Positions 43,775 through 56,098 are shown, numbered from the stretch's first letter. The stretch is DNA of 62,003 nt from Gammaproteobacteria bacterium (GCA_030433275.1 JAUILK010000018.1:1-62003), one strand, 5' to 3'. Notes: generated by a model from the letters alone, not told the origin. Made by a program: numbers and translations.

Positions 43775-45283
43775 TCATGGCGTTGCGATCACTTGCTGCA
43801 AAAGATGCTGCAGCGAAGGCGCCATTACCTCGATCAATGGCGCCGGCCAGATCCCCAATAACAATACAGCGCCTGCAAGCACGCCGAGCACGATGAACTC
43901 GCGCGCGTTGAGGTCCGTCAGCGCCGCCACCTGGGCGTTGGCCACCTCGCCGTACACGACTCGCTTGATCAACCAAAGGGTATAGGCCGCACCCAAAATC
44001 AAGGTAAGTGCGGCGAGCGCGGCGTACCAGAAATTGCCCTGTAAACTGGCAAGGATCACCATGAACTCGCCAACAAAGCCGGACGTCCCGGGAAGACCAA
44101 CGTTAGCCATGGCGAACAACACGAAAAAAGCTGCAAATATCGGCATGCGGTTGGCCACACCCCCATAATCCTTGATCAATCTGGAGTGAGCCCGGTCATA
44201 GAGAACGCCGACGCAGAGAAACAAAGCCGCCGAGACGAAGCCATGGGAGATCATCTGCACCACGCCTCCTTCAAGCGCCATTACTGCACTGCCACCGCCA
44301 CTCTCGGTTCCATTCGTGTGCGCGAAAATATCGAAAATCACAAAAAAGCCCAGAGTCACGAAGCCCATATGGGCAACTGAAGAATAAGCGATCAGCTTTT
44401 TCATGTCCTCTTGCACAATGGCCACCAAGCCGATATAGACCACGGCGATCAACGAGAGCGCAATAAGCAGCCATGCCAACTCCATACTGGCCGCGGGCGT
44501 GATCGGCAAGCTAAACCGCAGGAAGCCATACGCGCCGATCTTCAGCATAATAGCCGCAAGTATCACCGAACCGCCGGTTGGTGCCTCCACGTGGGCGTCC
44601 GGAAGCCACGTATGCACGGGCCACATAGGCACCTTCACGGCAAAAGCCACCAGGAAGGCCAAGAAGATCAGTATCTGCTCGCTCAGAGCCAACGCCGTGC
44701 CGTGGAAATCGAGGATCCCGAAGCTGTCGGTTTGATAACGCAAGTAAATAAGCGCAACCAGCATGAGCACCGAGCCCATGAAGGTATAGAGGAAGAACTT
44801 TATAGTAGCGTAAATCCGATTCGGACCGCCCCAAATGCCGATGATCAGGAACATCGGCACCAGCATCGCCTCCCAGAATACGTAAAATAAAATCGCATCC
44901 AAGGCGCTGAAAACGCCCACCATCAAACCTTCCATGATCAGAAAAGCAGCCAAGTACTGAGTCTGCTTGTATTGAATCACCTCCCAGCCGGCAATGATGA
45001 CCAAGACCGTCGCGAAGGTGGTAAGCAGAATCAATGGCGTGGAAATCCCATCCACACCGAGGTAATAGTAGACATCGAAGGCCGGAACCCAAGCCACGCG
45101 CTCCACGAATTGCATGGCCGAGGTACCGATTTCAAATCCGAAATACAGCACCGAGCTCAGCAGAAAAACGACGACACCAGTGCCCAGCGCCAGCCAGCGT
45201 GCCGTTGCTCCTTGGGAACGCTCGCCGGCGGCTAACACCAGGGCTCCACCGAGTATCGGTAGCCAAATCAGCAAACTCAGCAA
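43775..45283 (-). CDS. nuoM: NADH-quinone oxidoreductase subunit M
   Basis: A 502-residue antiporter-like proton-pumping subunit. Conserved parts include YYLGVDGISTPLILLTTFAT, FYVFWEAMLVPMFLIIGIWG (key Glu in the fifth helix), KVPMWPVHTWLPDAHVEAP (key Lys) and DMKKLIAYSSVAHMGFVTLG. About 14 membrane helices. It lies between nuoL and nuoN with short spacers, all co-directional. Confidence 0.95.
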   Translation of the reverse strand: MLSLLIWLPILGGALVLAAGERSQGATARWLALGTGVVVFLLSSVLYFGFEIGTSAMQFVERVAWVPAFDVYYYLGVDGISTPLILLTTFATVLVIIAGWEVIQYKQTQYLAAFLIMEGLMVGVFSALDAILFYVFWEAMLVPMFLIIGIWGGPNRIYATIKFFLYTFMGSVLMLVALIYLRYQTDSFGILDFHGTALALSEQILIFLAFLVAFAVKVPMWPVHTWLPDAHVEAPTGGSVILAAIMLKIGAYGFLRFSLPITPAASMELAWLLIALSLIAVVYIGLVAIVQEDMKKLIAYSSVAHMGFVTLGFFVIFDIFAHTNGTESGGGSAVMALEGGVVQMISHGFVSAALFLCVGVLYDRAHSRLIKDYGGVANRMPIFAAFFVLFAMANVGLPGTSGFVGEFMVILASLQGNFWYAALAALTLILGAAYTLWLIKRVVYGEVANAQVAALTDLNAREFIVLGVLAGAVLLLGIWPAPLIEVMAPSLQHLLQQVIATP

Positions 45284-45360
45284 GGGTCAACCTCCAGATA
45301 TCCGTCGCAGTCCAGCCGCCGCCGAGTTATAGAACCTCATACCGGCCACCGCAACCGTGC

Positions 45361-47343
45361 TCAAATAAACCACCCGCGCCACCCACCGACAAACCAGGTA
45401 AGCAAAACCAGCAAGCCGAGGATCATAACGAAGGCGTAATGGTATAAATAGCCGGTCTGCAACCCTCGGATCACGGCGGCAAAGCGACCGATGGCCCTTG
45501 CTGTACCGTTGACCATCACTCCGTCAATGAGCCGAGCGTCGCCCACCTGCCACAGCAGCCGCGCAACCGATTTAGAGGAGGCGGCTATACCGTCGATATA
45601 GAGTTCGTCAAAGCCGTATTTACGAAGCAAAATAATGTAAAACACTGCAAAGCGATCACGGATCGACGGCAGCAGTTTGGGGCGGAGCATATAAAAAAAC
45701 CAAGCAGTCAGGAACCCGGCGAGCGCGATATACAATGCCGGACCTTCGACGGCATGCATCGCGAAACTCCACGATCCATGAAAACTTTGGCCTATTTCAT
45801 GGAGAACATCGTGTGGTTCGGCTACGAACAGCGCTTGGCCGAAAAAACCTCCGAACACGAGAGGTTCAACCGTAAGATAACCGATCACGACCGAAGGAAT
45901 AGCCAACAGAATCAACGGCCACTCCATGGCCCTAAGCACATAACGCGGCAAGTGGGCCATATGCTCCTTGGCATGGGGATCGATGCGCTCCTTGCCCCAG
46001 AAAACCAAGAAATAGAGTCGGAAGCTGTACAACGCCGTCACATACACACTCAGCAAAACGAGCCAATAGGCGAGAGTGGCACCGGCGCGGTGCGCCTCGT
46101 GCGCCGCCTCGATAATGAGATCTTTCGAGTAGTAGCCGGAGAACAGCGGTGCTGCGACCAAAGCCAGTGTCCCCATCAGCATCGTAAAATGCGTAATTGG
46201 CAAGTATCGCCGCAGATTACCCATTTTGCGCATATCCTGCTCATGGTGTAGAGCCACGATAACGGCCCCAGCAGCCAGAAACAGCAGCGCCTTGAAAAAA
46301 GCATGTGTCATGAGGTGGAAGATGCCTACGGCATAGGCCGAAACCCCCAGCGCGACGAACATGTAACCCAGCTGCGAGAGCGTCGAATAGGCGATGACGC
46401 GTTTGATGTCGTTTTGTACAAGGCCGACCAAGCCCATAAAAAACGCCGTCATAGCACCGAATATCAGCACCACCGACAGCGCCGTATCGGAGAGCTCGAA
46501 CAAGGGTGACATGCGCGCCACCATGAAAATTCCAGCCGTCACCATCGTGGCAGCATGAATCAGGGCTGATATCGGCGTAGGACCTTCCATCGAATCCGGC
46601 AACCAGACATGCAACGGAATTTGCGCCGATTTACCCATCGCCCCGATAAAAAGCAAAATACAAGCGAAAGTGATCACAGACCAGTTAAGCCCGGGAAGAA
46701 CAGTAATCATCTGAGCCGGCTGCGTCTGCGCGGCCGCGAAAACCTGCTGATAGTCCAGGCTGCCGAAATAGGCCAGCAGCAGCGCGATTCCGAGCAAAAA
46801 GCCCATATCGCCGATTCGGTTGATTAAAAAAGCCTTCAGATTGGCAAAAATGGCGCTCTCCCGCGTGAACCAAAAACCGATCAAAAGATACGAAACCAAA
46901 CCCACAGCTTCCCAACCGAAAAACAGCTGTAAGAAATTGTTCGCCATAACCAACATAAGCATGGCGAAGGTAAACAGGTTGATGTAACTAAAGAAGCGCT
47001 GATAGCCGGGATCTTCGTGCATGTAGCCAATGGTATAAATGTGGACCATCAGTGAGACGAAAGTAACGACCGCCATCATCAATGCGCTGAGCGGATCGAT
47101 CAGGAAACCGATCTCCATGTGCAGCCCGCCGGCAACCGCCCATGTATAAACAGTCCCGTTGTAGGGCTCAAGCCCCCCCCAGACGAAACGACTGAGCACG
47201 AACAGGGACAGCAGGCAGGAGAGGCTCACCGCTGCGATCGTCACTCGATGCGATCGCTGCCGCCCGAGCCTGTGCCCGAACAGGCCAACGGTGATTGCAC
47301 CGAGCAGCGGCGCTAGCGTTATGGTGAGGTATACGATTTCCAT
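45361..47343 (-). CDS. nuoL: NADH-quinone oxidoreductase subunit L
   Basis: A 660-residue subunit, the largest antiporter-like subunit of complex I. The core has FFGWEAVGLVSYLLIGFWFT, GAMGKSAQIPLHVWLPDSME and GPTPISALIHAATMVTAGIF, then NDIKRVIAYSTLSQLGYMFV. The long C-terminal lateral helix and its final membrane anchor are present (from YGFDELYIDG to WFVGGWRG). Start ATG 47343 abuts nuoK by three bases. Confidence 0.95.
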   Translation of the reverse strand: MEIVYLTITLAPLLGAITVGLFGHRLGRQRSHRVTIAAVSLSCLLSLFVLSRFVWGGLEPYNGTVYTWAVAGGLHMEIGFLIDPLSALMMAVVTFVSLMVHIYTIGYMHEDPGYQRFFSYINLFTFAMLMLVMANNFLQLFFGWEAVGLVSYLLIGFWFTRESAIFANLKAFLINRIGDMGFLLGIALLLAYFGSLDYQQVFAAAQTQPAQMITVLPGLNWSVITFACILLFIGAMGKSAQIPLHVWLPDSMEGPTPISALIHAATMVTAGIFMVARMSPLFELSDTALSVVLIFGAMTAFFMGLVGLVQNDIKRVIAYSTLSQLGYMFVALGVSAYAVGIFHLMTHAFFKALLFLAAGAVIVALHHEQDMRKMGNLRRYLPITHFTMLMGTLALVAAPLFSGYYSKDLIIEAAHEAHRAGATLAYWLVLLSVYVTALYSFRLYFLVFWGKERIDPHAKEHMAHLPRYVLRAMEWPLILLAIPSVVIGYLTVEPLVFGGFFGQALFVAEPHDVLHEIGQSFHGSWSFAMHAVEGPALYIALAGFLTAWFFYMLRPKLLPSIRDRFAVFYIILLRKYGFDELYIDGIAASSKSVARLLWQVGDARLIDGVMVNGTARAIGRFAAVIRGLQTGYLYHYAFVMILGLLVLLTWFVGGWRGWFI

Positions 47344-47346
47344 GCA

Positions 47347-47652
47347 TCAACCCTTCATGCTGTCCAGATCGCCCACATTGATGGTATTGGTGTTACGGAA
47401 CAAGACGACCAAGATAGCCAGGCCAATGGCCGATTCAGCGGCCGCGACTGTAAGAATGAAAAACACGAATACTTGGCCCTGAATATCCGCCAAATAGTGA
47501 GAGAAGGCGATGAAGTTAAAATTCACTGCCAACAAGATGAGTTCGATCGACATCAACAAAATAATGGCGTTTTTCCGATTTAGAAAAATGCCGGCCACCC
47601 CAAGGCTGAACAAAATCGCCCCGAGCACGAGATAATTGGAGAGATCCACCAT
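47347..47652 (-). CDS. nuoK: NADH-quinone oxidoreductase subunit K
   Basis: A 101-residue, three-helix membrane subunit. [40 protein letters not shown] (conserved Glu in helix 2) and [18 protein letters not shown] (conserved Glu in helix 3) match the family. These buried acids belong to the hydrophilic axis that links quinone reduction to pumping. Between nuoJ and nuoL. Confidence 0.95.
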   Translation of the reverse strand: MVDLSNYLVLGAILFSLGVAGIFLNRKNAIILLMSIELILLAVNFNFIAFSHYLADIQGQVFVFFILTVAAAESAIGLAILVVLFRNTNTINVGDLDSMKG

Positions 47653-47703
47653 GGCTGTGATCCTAAACTGTCCGAATCGGCTGTTTGATGAGCGGACGGT
47701 TGA

Positions 47704-48312
47704 TTATTTGCGCTTCTCCGGCGCCATCGTGACGATTCGCAGCCGCTGTTCCTTGCGCACGCGAACCTGGCGGTCGATATTCTGATGTTTGGTGTCCGGC
47801 CGACGACGATGCGTCAGCATAATAGCGGCGACGATGGCCACCAGGAGGACGACCGAGGCGATTTCGAAAGGATAGGCATAGACTGTATACAACACACTAC
47901 CAAGCGCCTTGGTATTACTCATGCCTAGGCTGGCGCTAGCATTCGCGGCGCCGGCACCACGCATCAGGTCCACATCTTGTGAACCCACCACCAATGCCAT
48001 CTCCACAACCATTACGCAACCCACCAAAGCACCGATGGGAAGGTAGCGCGCAAAACCCTCGCGCATCGGAGCGAGATTGATATCGAGCATCATTACCACG
48101 AATAAAAACAGCACCATGACGGCGCCGACATAAACCAACACAAGCGCAATCCCCAAGAACTCGGCTTCCGCCATCAGCCACAAAGCGGCACTGTTGAAGA
48201 AAGCCAGCACCAAGAACAACGCGGAGTGCACTGGATTTTTGGCCGTGATGACCATGGTTGCAGCAAATAACAGAACCGCTGCGAATACATAGAAAAGCAA
48301 AAGCTCAATCAC
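47704..48312 (-). CDS. nuoJ: NADH-quinone oxidoreductase subunit J
   Basis: A 202-residue membrane subunit with five helices: FYVFAAVLLFAATMVITAKN, SALFLVLAFFNSAALWLM, GIALVLVYVGAVMVLFLFVV and MMLDINLA are typical. A basic C-terminal tail follows the last helix (LLVAIVAAIMLTHRRRPD). Lies between nuoI and nuoK with a 51-base gap to nuoK. Confidence 0.94.
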   Translation of the reverse strand: MIELLLFYVFAAVLLFAATMVITAKNPVHSALFLVLAFFNSAALWLMAEAEFLGIALVLVYVGAVMVLFLFVVMMLDINLAPMREGFARYLPIGALVGCVMVVEMALVVGSQDVDLMRGAGAANASASLGMSNTKALGSVLYTVYAYPFEIASVVLLVAIVAAIMLTHRRRPDTKHQNIDRQVRVRKEQRLRIVTMAPEKRK

Positions 48313-48369
48313 CTGCCTAACGCTCCCAGCCGATTGTCCGCATTCATGCCGTGGGTCTTTGGTCTGGTC

Positions 48370-48858
48370 TCAACGGTAGGGCGCGTCCGCCGCCCGGTCC
48401 TTGGCAAGTTGCTGTTCGTACTGATCGCCAAGCGCGAGCAGCTCCTCTTTATGGATGATGTTCTCGCCGCGACGCTCGAAGTGATACTCATAAATTCGGG
48501 TCTCTACGATCGAATCCACGGGGCAGGACTCTTCACAAAAACCACAATAGATGCATTTGAACAAATCGATGTCGTAGCGAGTCGTACGGCGCGTGCCATC
48601 GGCGCGAGGTTCGGACTCGATGGTGATTGCCAACGCCGGGCAAACTGCTTCACAAAGCTTACAGGCAATACAACGCTCCTCACCGTTTGGGTAGCGACGC
48701 AGTGCATGCAAGCCGCGGAAACGCGGCGACTGCGGCGCCCGCTCCTCTGGATATTCGATCGTGTACTTGCGGGTAAAAAGATGCCGGCCAGTAAGACGCA
48801 ATCCCTGGAGCAGCTCGATCAGAAAGAAACTATTGAATAAATCCCGAATTGCCTGCAT
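48370..48858 (-). CDS. nuoI: NADH-quinone oxidoreductase subunit I
   Basis: A 162-residue ferredoxin-like subunit carrying clusters N6a and N6b: [20 protein letters not shown] and [20 protein letters not shown] supply eight Cys ligands. The N-terminal amphipathic helix ([20 protein letters not shown]) anchors it to the membrane arm. It passes electrons from NuoG towards NuoB. It follows nuoH by 13 bases. Confidence 0.96.
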   Translation of the reverse strand: MQAIRDLFNSFFLIELLQGLRLTGRHLFTRKYTIEYPEERAPQSPRFRGLHALRRYPNGEERCIACKLCEAVCPALAITIESEPRADGTRRTTRYDIDLFKCIYCGFCEESCPVDSIVETRIYEYHFERRGENIIHKEELLALGDQYEQQLAKDRAADAPYR

Positions 48859-48871
48859 ACCGCACCTCAGC

Positions 48872-49891
48872 TCAGAACCAGGGCCCGAAACCGCTTAGGA
48901 TGAACACCGATTCCACCACCAGCCAGACCACCGTCACCGGGATCAATACTTTCCATCCCAAGCGCATGATCTGATCGTAGCGATAGCGCGGGAATGTGCC
49001 GCGAAACCAGAAATAACCGAACAGAAAGAAACCCGCCTTGAGGCAAAACCATATCGTCCCGGGAACGAGATCGAATATCGGCCCGAGGTAAGCAACCCCA
49101 TGGAACGGAGAATACCAACCACCAAGAAACATGATGGTCGCCAGGCCCGAGATAAGAATCATGTTGGCGTATTCGGCGAGAAAGAAAATGGCGAAGGCCA
49201 TCCCCGAATATTCCACATGGAAACCGGCGACGATCTCCGATTCTCCTTCGGCCACGTCGAAGGGCAGCCGATTGGTCTCCGCCACTCCCGAAACCCAATA
49301 GACGATAAACAACGGCAACAACGGCAGCCAAAACCACTCCCAAAACGGACCTTGTTGCGCGCGTATGATTTCGCTCATATTGAGACTGCCGGCCGCCATA
49401 AGAACCCCTACGAGCGCAAAGCCCATGGCAATCTCATAGGAGACCACTTGAGCACCGGCACGCATTGCTCCAAGCAGCGCGTATTTGGAATTCGATGCCC
49501 AACCGGCCACTATGACCCCATAGACGCCCATGGAGGTCATAGCCAATACATACAGCAACCCCGCGTCTATATCGGCTACCACCAAACCATCACCTAGCGG
49601 CAACACAGCCCAGGCCGCCAGCGCCGGGATAATAGAAAATAACGGCGCCAAAAGGAACAGAAAACGATTGGCGCTCTGCGGGATGACCACTTCCTTCATC
49701 AGCAGCTTGCCGGCGTCGGCAATGGGTTGTAATAACCCATAGATGCCTACCCGATTAGGCCCTTTGCGCCATTGGATCCAGCCGATCACTCTACGTTCGG
49801 CATAGGTCATGTAGGCCACCGCTATAAAAAGCGGTACAACCAGCGCAACGATTTTTGCTACGATCCAGACGAGGTTTGCAAATTCCGGCAT
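48872..49891 (-). CDS. nuoH: NADH-quinone oxidoreductase subunit H
   Basis: A 339-residue membrane subunit at the quinone entrance. [60 protein letters not shown] and [20 protein letters not shown] are highly conserved; the last two contain the acidic residues of the E-channel. About eight helices. Located between nuoG and nuoI. Confidence 0.96.
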   Translation of the reverse strand: MPEFANLVWIVAKIVALVVPLFIAVAYMTYAERRVIGWIQWRKGPNRVGIYGLLQPIADAGKLLMKEVVIPQSANRFLFLLAPLFSIIPALAAWAVLPLGDGLVVADIDAGLLYVLAMTSMGVYGVIVAGWASNSKYALLGAMRAGAQVVSYEIAMGFALVGVLMAAGSLNMSEIIRAQQGPFWEWFWLPLLPLFIVYWVSGVAETNRLPFDVAEGESEIVAGFHVEYSGMAFAIFFLAEYANMILISGLATIMFLGGWYSPFHGVAYLGPIFDLVPGTIWFCLKAGFFLFGYFWFRGTFPRYRYDQIMRLGWKVLIPVTVVWLVVESVFILSGFGPWF

Positions 49892-49927
49892 GATTGTTCT
49901 CGTCGCTTCGTCCGCGCCGCGATTGCC

Positions 49928-52324
49928 TCAGAGGCGCTCTACGGTCAACTGACCGATCATCGGCCCCAACGCTGCGGTGACAGATAACCCGGCTGTAATC
50001 CAGACTGTATCCGCTGGCAGATCTGGGTCTAAATGAGCCATAAGCTGTATGGCTTGACTGCGTTGGTAAACGCGCACCTGGGCGCCATCCTCGATCCCCA
50101 GCCGCGCAGCAGTCTGCGGAGCCAGATACACCAAGGCATCATCGGCCTGTACCGTACGCTGCAGTGCAGCGGCTCGGCGTACCAGCGGGTCAAGTGCATA
50201 AATCCCGATCGAACCTACACGCAGCAATCCATCCAACTTCACCGGCTCCAGTCCCGCGGGCTGCCAATTCGGCACCGCCGGCGGCGTACTAGAGCCAATG
50301 AGTTCACGGAGCTCACTATAAATCTCGTTGGGGGCATTATAATCAAAGCCCTCGAGCCCGAGCCAATTGCCCAGCACTCGCAAAATGCGCCAAGCTGGCC
50401 GTCCATCACCCGGCGGTTTGGTTAGGCCGGAGAAGCTCTGCCAAAGACCCTCCGCATTGACGAATGTGCCCGCGGTTTCAGTAAACGCCGCTATCGGAAG
50501 AATCACATCGGCATAGGCACGCATCGCATCGGTCGCATAAGGTGAAAACACCAACACGAACTCGGCCTCGGCCACCGCCTGTTGGGCCGCCGAGCTATCC
50601 CAGCAATCGAACTCCGGCTCGAGATTGAATAGGATCAAGCCACGGCGCGGCTCTTCGGTCATCTGGCGCAGATTCAGACCCGGCTTGCCCATTTGCCCCG
50701 GCTGATGCTGCGGAATAGCGCCCACCTGCCAACCCCCAGCGCTGTTGGCACCCTGAGAAAGCAGGCCGTAGCTGCTGTCAGAGAGCTCAGCCAACAACGC
50801 GGCCAAAGCCCGGAGTTCGGCGCCCGCTGGATGCGCTTCAACGAGCGCGCCTACGAACACGCCACTGCGCTCCCCCTGTGCTAAGCACTCGGCAATACGC
50901 CGGTGCACAGCGTTTGGCGTACGTTGCGCCAACCAAGTATCCAGCTGTTCGGGCCGCGCAACTGCCTTGTGCTCAACCAATGCCGCCACGATCAACGCAA
51001 GCTCTATGGCGAAGTCTCGGACCGACACAACGTGCTCATCGGCGAGTGGGAAGTTCCAATCAAACGCCCGAGGATTCAAAAACATCATCTTTCCGCCCGC
51101 GCGCGCGGCCTTGCGTAAGCGATGATTGAAAAGCGGCAAATCCCACCGTGTATAAGAACCGATCACCAGGGCAGCATCAAGCCGTTCGACATCCGCAATC
51201 GGCAAGCCTAGATGGGGGAAACGGAGAGCTATCGCATCATCACGGAAATCGGCTTGGCGCAACCGATGATCGATATTATTACTGCCCAGCCCGCGCAGCA
51301 GCCGCCCGAGCAGATACATTTCCTCAAGAGTGGCGCTTGGTGATACCCATGCACCAAGTTGTTCGGCCCCATATTCCTCAACCGTCCGCTGCAGCCCAGC
51401 AACCGCGGCTTGCAAGGCGTCTTGCCACTCAACCTCCTCCCAGGTTTTACCTTGTCGCAGCAACGGTCGCCTAAGACGGTCCTCACTATAGACCCCCTCA
51501 TAGCTGAACCGGTCGCGATCGGCAATCCAACTCTCGTTGATCTGATCGTTATCCCGCGGTACCACACGCTTGATCGTTCCTTGCACTTGGTGGATATAAA
51601 GATTCGAGCCGATCGCGTCGTGTGGTGCGATACTCGGATGGCTCAGCATCTCCCAAGCTCGTGCCCGAAACCGGAAGGGCTTGGAGGTGAGTGCCCCGAC
51701 AGGACAAAGATCGATAATGTTGCCCGATAGCTCCGAGCGTACGCCCCGCCCGGAAAAGGTACTGATCTCCATATGCTCTCCGCGGTACATGCCGCCGAGC
51801 TCATGTTGACCGGCAATCTCATCCAAGAAACGAACGCAGCGCGTGCAGTGGATACAACGGGTCATCTCTGTAGCAACCAGAGGACCGAGATCCTCATCCT
51901 TGACCACCCGTTTGCGCTCGGCAAATCGGGACAAACTGCGTCCGAAACCCATGGAAAGGTCTTGCAATTCGCATTCGCCACCCTGATCACAGATAGGGCA
52001 ATCAAGCGGGTGATTGATCAGCAGGAATTCCATGACGCCGCGTTGTGCGGCCAACGCACCCTTGGACCGGGTCCATACCTTCATGCCTTCGGTTACGGGG
52101 GTGGCGCAGGCTGGCAGTGGTTTGGGCGCGCGCTCCACCTCTACCAAACACATACGGCAGTTGGCGGCGATTGAGAGTTTGCGATGGTAACAAAAACGCG
52201 GGATATCGATGCCGGCCGGGTCGGTGGACTGGATGAGCATCGATCCCTTCTGAGCCCGAAGCTCCACTCCGTCGACCTCGATGGTCACCATCTCCGGCTC
52301 GCTCCGATCGACTCGCGCATTCAT
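49928..52324 (-). CDS. nuoG: NADH-quinone oxidoreductase subunit G
   Basis: A 798-residue peripheral-arm subunit. The N-terminal 2Fe-2S domain ([20 protein letters not shown]) precedes a His/Cys 4Fe-4S site ([18 protein letters not shown]) and a further 4Fe-4S site ([17 protein letters not shown]). A molybdopterin-oxidoreductase-like domain follows (the [11 protein letters not shown]-type block [20 protein letters not shown]). The MPT part is structural in complex I. ATG overlaps the nuoF stop by four bases. It carries electrons from NuoF to NuoI. Confidence 0.95.
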   Translation of the reverse strand: MNARVDRSEPEMVTIEVDGVELRAQKGSMLIQSTDPAGIDIPRFCYHRKLSIAANCRMCLVEVERAPKPLPACATPVTEGMKVWTRSKGALAAQRGVMEFLLINHPLDCPICDQGGECELQDLSMGFGRSLSRFAERKRVVKDEDLGPLVATEMTRCIHCTRCVRFLDEIAGQHELGGMYRGEHMEISTFSGRGVRSELSGNIIDLCPVGALTSKPFRFRARAWEMLSHPSIAPHDAIGSNLYIHQVQGTIKRVVPRDNDQINESWIADRDRFSYEGVYSEDRLRRPLLRQGKTWEEVEWQDALQAAVAGLQRTVEEYGAEQLGAWVSPSATLEEMYLLGRLLRGLGSNNIDHRLRQADFRDDAIALRFPHLGLPIADVERLDAALVIGSYTRWDLPLFNHRLRKAARAGGKMMFLNPRAFDWNFPLADEHVVSVRDFAIELALIVAALVEHKAVARPEQLDTWLAQRTPNAVHRRIAECLAQGERSGVFVGALVEAHPAGAELRALAALLAELSDSSYGLLSQGANSAGGWQVGAIPQHQPGQMGKPGLNLRQMTEEPRRGLILFNLEPEFDCWDSSAAQQAVAEAEFVLVFSPYATDAMRAYADVILPIAAFTETAGTFVNAEGLWQSFSGLTKPPGDGRPAWRILRVLGNWLGLEGFDYNAPNEIYSELRELIGSSTPPAVPNWQPAGLEPVKLDGLLRVGSIGIYALDPLVRRAAALQRTVQADDALVYLAPQTAARLGIEDGAQVRVYQRSQAIQLMAHLDPDLPADTVWITAGLSVTAALGPMIGQLTVERL

Positions 52325-53604
52325 GCGGCACGCTCCTCGACAACCGAACGCTTATGTTCGATGTAGTGCACAAACTCATCGCGCCAGTGCTTGAGCACGC
52401 TTTGCACTGGCCAAGCCGCGGCTTCGCCGAAGGCACAAATCGTATGCCCTGCGATCTGCCCTGCCGCCGATTCAAGCAACTCCAGATCCGCCATGCGACC
52501 TTTGCCTTCGGATATTCGCTTGATCACTCGATACATCCAGCCACAGCCCTCGCGACAAGGCGTGCATTGGCCACAGGACTCGGCATAATAGAAGCGAGAT
52601 ATCCGCAAGATAACTTTAACCATATCGGTGGTTTCATCCATAACAACCACCCCGCCGGAGCCTAGACCGGAGCCGGCCTTGACAAGGCTGTCGTAATCCA
52701 TATCGAGTTCAAGCATCTGCGCTCCCGGCACCATCGGCATCGACGAACCACCGGGTATCACGGCTTTGAGTCTACGACCATCACGAACCCCCCCCGCCAT
52801 CTTAAGCAATTCACGGAAAGGGATTCCCATGGGAACTTCATAATTACCCGGCTTGACCACGTGACCCGAGACGGAGAAACACTTGACACCGCCGTTGTTC
52901 GGCCTTCCAAGCCCAAGAAACCACTCCCCGCCGTTACGGATAATCGAAGGGACCGAGGCAAAAGTCTCTGTGTTATTCACAGTCGTCGGCCGGCCGTAAA
53001 GACCAAACTGTGCCGGAAACGGCGGCTTGTAGCGTGGCATACCCTTTTTGCCTTCCAAAGACTCGAGCAACCCACTCTCCTCACCGCAGATATAGGCGCC
53101 GGCGCCATAGACATTGTGCAATTGGAAGCTGAAGCCACTGCCCTGAATGTCCTCGCCGAGATAGCCGGCTGCCCGCGCCTCGCCCAATGCCTGCTCCATC
53201 CGCTGAAAAGGCTCGCGCATGAACTCTCCACGCAGATAGTTGTACCCAACGCTGGCCCCCATAGCGTAGCCGGCGATGATCATCCCCTCGATAAGGGCAT
53301 GCGGGTTATAGCGTAAAATGTCGCGATCTTTACAGGTGCCCGGTTCCGACTCATCGGAGTTACAGACAATATATTTTTGCCCCGGCGCGTTTCGGGGCAT
53401 GAAGCTCCACTTGACTCCGGTCGGGAAACCAGCCCCTCCCCGCCCCCGCAGGGCGGAACGCTTAATTTCCTCGACGATCTCCTCCGGCTTGATTTTTTGC
53501 TCGAAGAGCTTGTGTAACGCTTGATAGCCTCCTACCTTACGGTAGTTGTCGAGCGCCCATGGTCGGTCGAATCGGAGCGTCGCGAAGCAAACCTCGTTTG
53601 TCAT
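52321..53604 (-). CDS. nuoF: NADH-quinone oxidoreductase subunit F
   Basis: A 427-residue NADH dehydrogenase module protein. [17 protein letters not shown] binds [26 protein letters not shown] is the FMN loop, and [18 protein letters not shown] with the later HTICAFGEA Cys ligates cluster N3. It takes hydride from NADH to FMN and passes electrons to NuoG. It follows nuoE by two bases. Confidence 0.96.
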   Translation of the reverse strand: MTNEVCFATLRFDRPWALDNYRKVGGYQALHKLFEQKIKPEEIVEEIKRSALRGRGGAGFPTGVKWSFMPRNAPGQKYIVCNSDESEPGTCKDRDILRYNPHALIEGMIIAGYAMGASVGYNYLRGEFMREPFQRMEQALGEARAAGYLGEDIQGSGFSFQLHNVYGAGAYICGEESGLLESLEGKKGMPRYKPPFPAQFGLYGRPTTVNNTETFASVPSIIRNGGEWFLGLGRPNNGGVKCFSVSGHVVKPGNYEVPMGIPFRELLKMAGGVRDGRRLKAVIPGGSSMPMVPGAQMLELDMDYDSLVKAGSGLGSGGVVVMDETTDMVKVILRISRFYYAESCGQCTPCREGCGWMYRVIKRISEGKGRMADLELLESAAGQIAGHTICAFGEAAAWPVQSVLKHWRDEFVHYIEHKRSVVEERAA

Positions 53605-53606
53605 GG

Positions 53607-54110
53607 CTACTCCAACTTGTCCAGAATCTCGTCCACTTTCTCCGGGGTAAGATCGATGTAGTACTCCTCATCCACCAACATCATCGGCGCTGAGGCGCAG
53701 GCGGCCAGACACTCCTCCTCTCCTTTGAGGGTTATGCGACCATCAGCCGTCGTCTCTCCCACCGAAATACCGAGCTTATTCTCAACGTGCTCGACAATGC
53801 GCTCGGCACCACGCAGCAGACAGGAGATGTTGGTGCAGATATTGACCTTATGCCGTCCGGTGGGCTCAAGATCGAACATCGAGTAGAAAGTTCCCACTTC
53901 GTAGACGGCTACCGGCGAAAGATCGAGATACTCGGCAACGGCATCCATCAACTCCCGGCTGAGCCAACCGCCATTGCCCTCCTGGGCAATGTGTAAGGCG
54001 GGAATCACGGCCGAACGCTTACCTTCGCCGGGAAATTTGGCAAGCCAATGATCGATTTCGCTACGCTGCTCGGCGCTAAGGTGCTTCTCCGACAAAGACT
54101 TGCGCTTCAC
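53607..54110 (-). CDS. nuoE: NADH-quinone oxidoreductase subunit E
   Basis: A 167-residue thioredoxin-like 2Fe-2S subunit. The N-terminal helices ([20 protein letters not shown]) precede the cluster ligands [16 protein letters not shown] and [20 protein letters not shown] (four Cys, cluster N1a). It partners NuoF. ATG overlaps the nuoD stop by four bases. Confidence 0.95.
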   Translation of the reverse strand: MKRKSLSEKHLSAEQRSEIDHWLAKFPGEGKRSAVIPALHIAQEGNGGWLSRELMDAVAEYLDLSPVAVYEVGTFYSMFDLEPTGRHKVNICTNISCLLRGAERIVEHVENKLGISVGETTADGRITLKGEEECLAACASAPMMLVDEEYYIDLTPEKVDEILDKLE

Positions 54111-55360
54111 CGATCGATCTCCCCGAAAACGATATCCAGTGTGCCGATGATGGTGACCACGTCAGCCAGCATATGACCACGACTCATCTCATCCATAGCC
54201 GCCAGATGCGCGAAACCCGGAGCACGCAGCTTGAGCCGATAAGGCTTGTTGGCACCATCGGAAATGATATAGGCGCCAAACTCGCCCTTGGGTGCCTCCA
54301 CAGCTGCATAGACTTCGCCTTCCGGCACGCAATAGCCCTCCGTGAAAAGCTTGAAATGATGGATGAGTGATTCCATGTCATCCTTCATCTCCTCGCGGGA
54401 GGGGGGCGCGACCTTGTGGTCAACAACCATTACCGGGCCGGGGTTAGCGCGCAACCAATCGACGCACTGCGTGATAAGGCGCACGCTTTGGCGCATTTCC
54501 TCGACTCGGACTAGGTAGCGGTCATAACAATCACCGTTGGTCCCTACGGGGATATCGAAATCCAATCGATCATACACTTCGTAGGGTTGTTTCTTGCGCA
54601 GGTCCCATTCGATACCGGAGCCGCGCAGCATTGGGCCGGTGAAACCCAATTGCAAGGCTCGATCCGGACTCACCACGGCCACGTCCACCAAACGCTGCTT
54701 CCAGATGCGATTGTCGGTCAGCAGAGTCTCGTACTCATCAATGCAATGCGGAAACTCCGCCGCAAAATGCTCGATAAAGTCCAGCATCGAACCTTGACGA
54801 GAGCGGTTGAGACGATCCAAATCCTTCTGCGAGCGCTTCGGAGAAGGTTGATACTGCGGCATCTGCATTGGCAGATCCCGGTAAACTCCGCCGGGACGAT
54901 AATAGGTTGCGTGCATTCGGGTGCCAGAAACGGCCTCATAGCAGTCCATGAGGTCTTCACGTTTAGCGAAACAATACAGAAACACCGTCATGGCACCCAC
55001 ATCGAGCGCGTGCGCCCCCAGCCAAAGCAGGTGATTCAGGATCCGCGTAAGCTCGTCGAAGAGCACCCTGATGTACTGCGCTCGAAGCGGCGGTTCGAAG
55101 CCCAACAGCTTTTCGATGGCAAGCACATAAGCGTGCTCATTGCACATCATGGATACATAGTCCAACCGATCCATGTAGCCGATACTTTGATTGAACGGCT
55201 TGGTCTCGGCGAGCTTCTCGGTGGCGCGGTGCAACAGACCGATGTGTGGATCAACCCGCCGAACCACCTCGCCATCCATCTCCAGAACCAACCGCAACAC
55301 GCCATGCGCCGCAGGATGCTGAGGCCCAAAATTGACGGTGTAACTGCTGATCTCAGGCAT
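54107..55360 (-). CDS. nuoD: NADH-quinone oxidoreductase subunit D
   Basis: A 417-residue 49-kDa-type subunit lining the quinone site. [20 protein letters not shown] holds the quinone-site His; [34 protein letters not shown] and the C-terminal DIVFGEIDR are diagnostic. Start ATG 55360 (GGGGGAAG upstream) overlaps nuoC by eight bases; the longer open frame into nuoC is not family-like. NuoC and NuoD are separate here, unlike the fused E. coli NuoCD. Confidence 0.95.
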   Translation of the reverse strand: MPEISSYTVNFGPQHPAAHGVLRLVLEMDGEVVRRVDPHIGLLHRATEKLAETKPFNQSIGYMDRLDYVSMMCNEHAYVLAIEKLLGFEPPLRAQYIRVLFDELTRILNHLLWLGAHALDVGAMTVFLYCFAKREDLMDCYEAVSGTRMHATYYRPGGVYRDLPMQMPQYQPSPKRSQKDLDRLNRSRQGSMLDFIEHFAAEFPHCIDEYETLLTDNRIWKQRLVDVAVVSPDRALQLGFTGPMLRGSGIEWDLRKKQPYEVYDRLDFDIPVGTNGDCYDRYLVRVEEMRQSVRLITQCVDWLRANPGPVMVVDHKVAPPSREEMKDDMESLIHHFKLFTEGYCVPEGEVYAAVEAPKGEFGAYIISDGANKPYRLKLRAPGFAHLAAMDEMSRGHMLADVVTIIGTLDIVFGEIDR

Positions 55361-56087
55361 CGTTGCGGCTTCCCCCCGATACCCAATCGGCATAGCGGTT
55401 ATCTTTACGAACGACCCGTGGCACGAGTACGCGCGGAGCAATACTCACTGGCTCGTAGACCACACGCTGACGATCCTCGTCATAGCGAACCTCTACATTG
55501 CCGATCAAGGGGAAATCTTTACGGAAGGGGTGGCCGACAAAACCGTAGTCAGTGAGAATCCGTCGCAAATCCGGATGACCGTCAAAAATAATGCCGAACA
55601 AATCGAATGCCTCGCGCTCGAACCAGTCGGCGCAACTCCAGATCGAGGTGATGGAGTCAAGCATGGGAAAATTATCGTCCTCACAAAAAGCACGCACGCG
55701 CACTCGATAATTCAAGGCAACCGAGAGCAAGTGGTAAACAGCTGCAAAGCGGCGGCCCGTGTTGGACTTAATCTCATGCACGCCATAAATCCCGGTAAGC
55801 CCCAATCGTCCGGTCGTAAAACCGTCGACTCCCCGGCTAAACCCAGTCGCACTGGCTTGCTCGGTGATCCATTCATCCTGGCCATAGGCCGCATAATCCA
55901 CACCGCTGATATCGATGAGCTGATCAAAGCGGAATGCTTCGTTGTCGCGCAACATCTGCATCACCGGCACCAGCTCAGCTGGTTTGACCACGAGCGTGAG
56001 TTCACCACAATGAATTTGCGTTTCGTTGAGCCGGCCATCTAATACCTGCTTAATGCGCCCGGCCAATTGTTCCACTACAACAGCCAT
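55353..56087 (-). CDS. nuoC: NADH-quinone oxidoreductase subunit C
   Basis: A 244-residue 30-kDa-type subunit. [52 protein letters not shown] and [25 protein letters not shown] are the core of the family. It scaffolds NuoD near the quinone module. ATG 56087 follows nuoB after 11 bases. Confidence 0.95.
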   Translation of the reverse strand: MAVVVEQLAGRIKQVLDGRLNETQIHCGELTLVVKPAELVPVMQMLRDNEAFRFDQLIDISGVDYAAYGQDEWITEQASATGFSRGVDGFTTGRLGLTGIYGVHEIKSNTGRRFAAVYHLLSVALNYRVRVRAFCEDDNFPMLDSITSIWSCADWFEREAFDLFGIIFDGHPDLRRILTDYGFVGHPFRKDFPLIGNVEVRYDEDRQRVVYEPVSIAPRVLVPRVVRKDNRYADWVSGGSRNDA

Positions 56088-56098
56088 GAGCTCCCCCC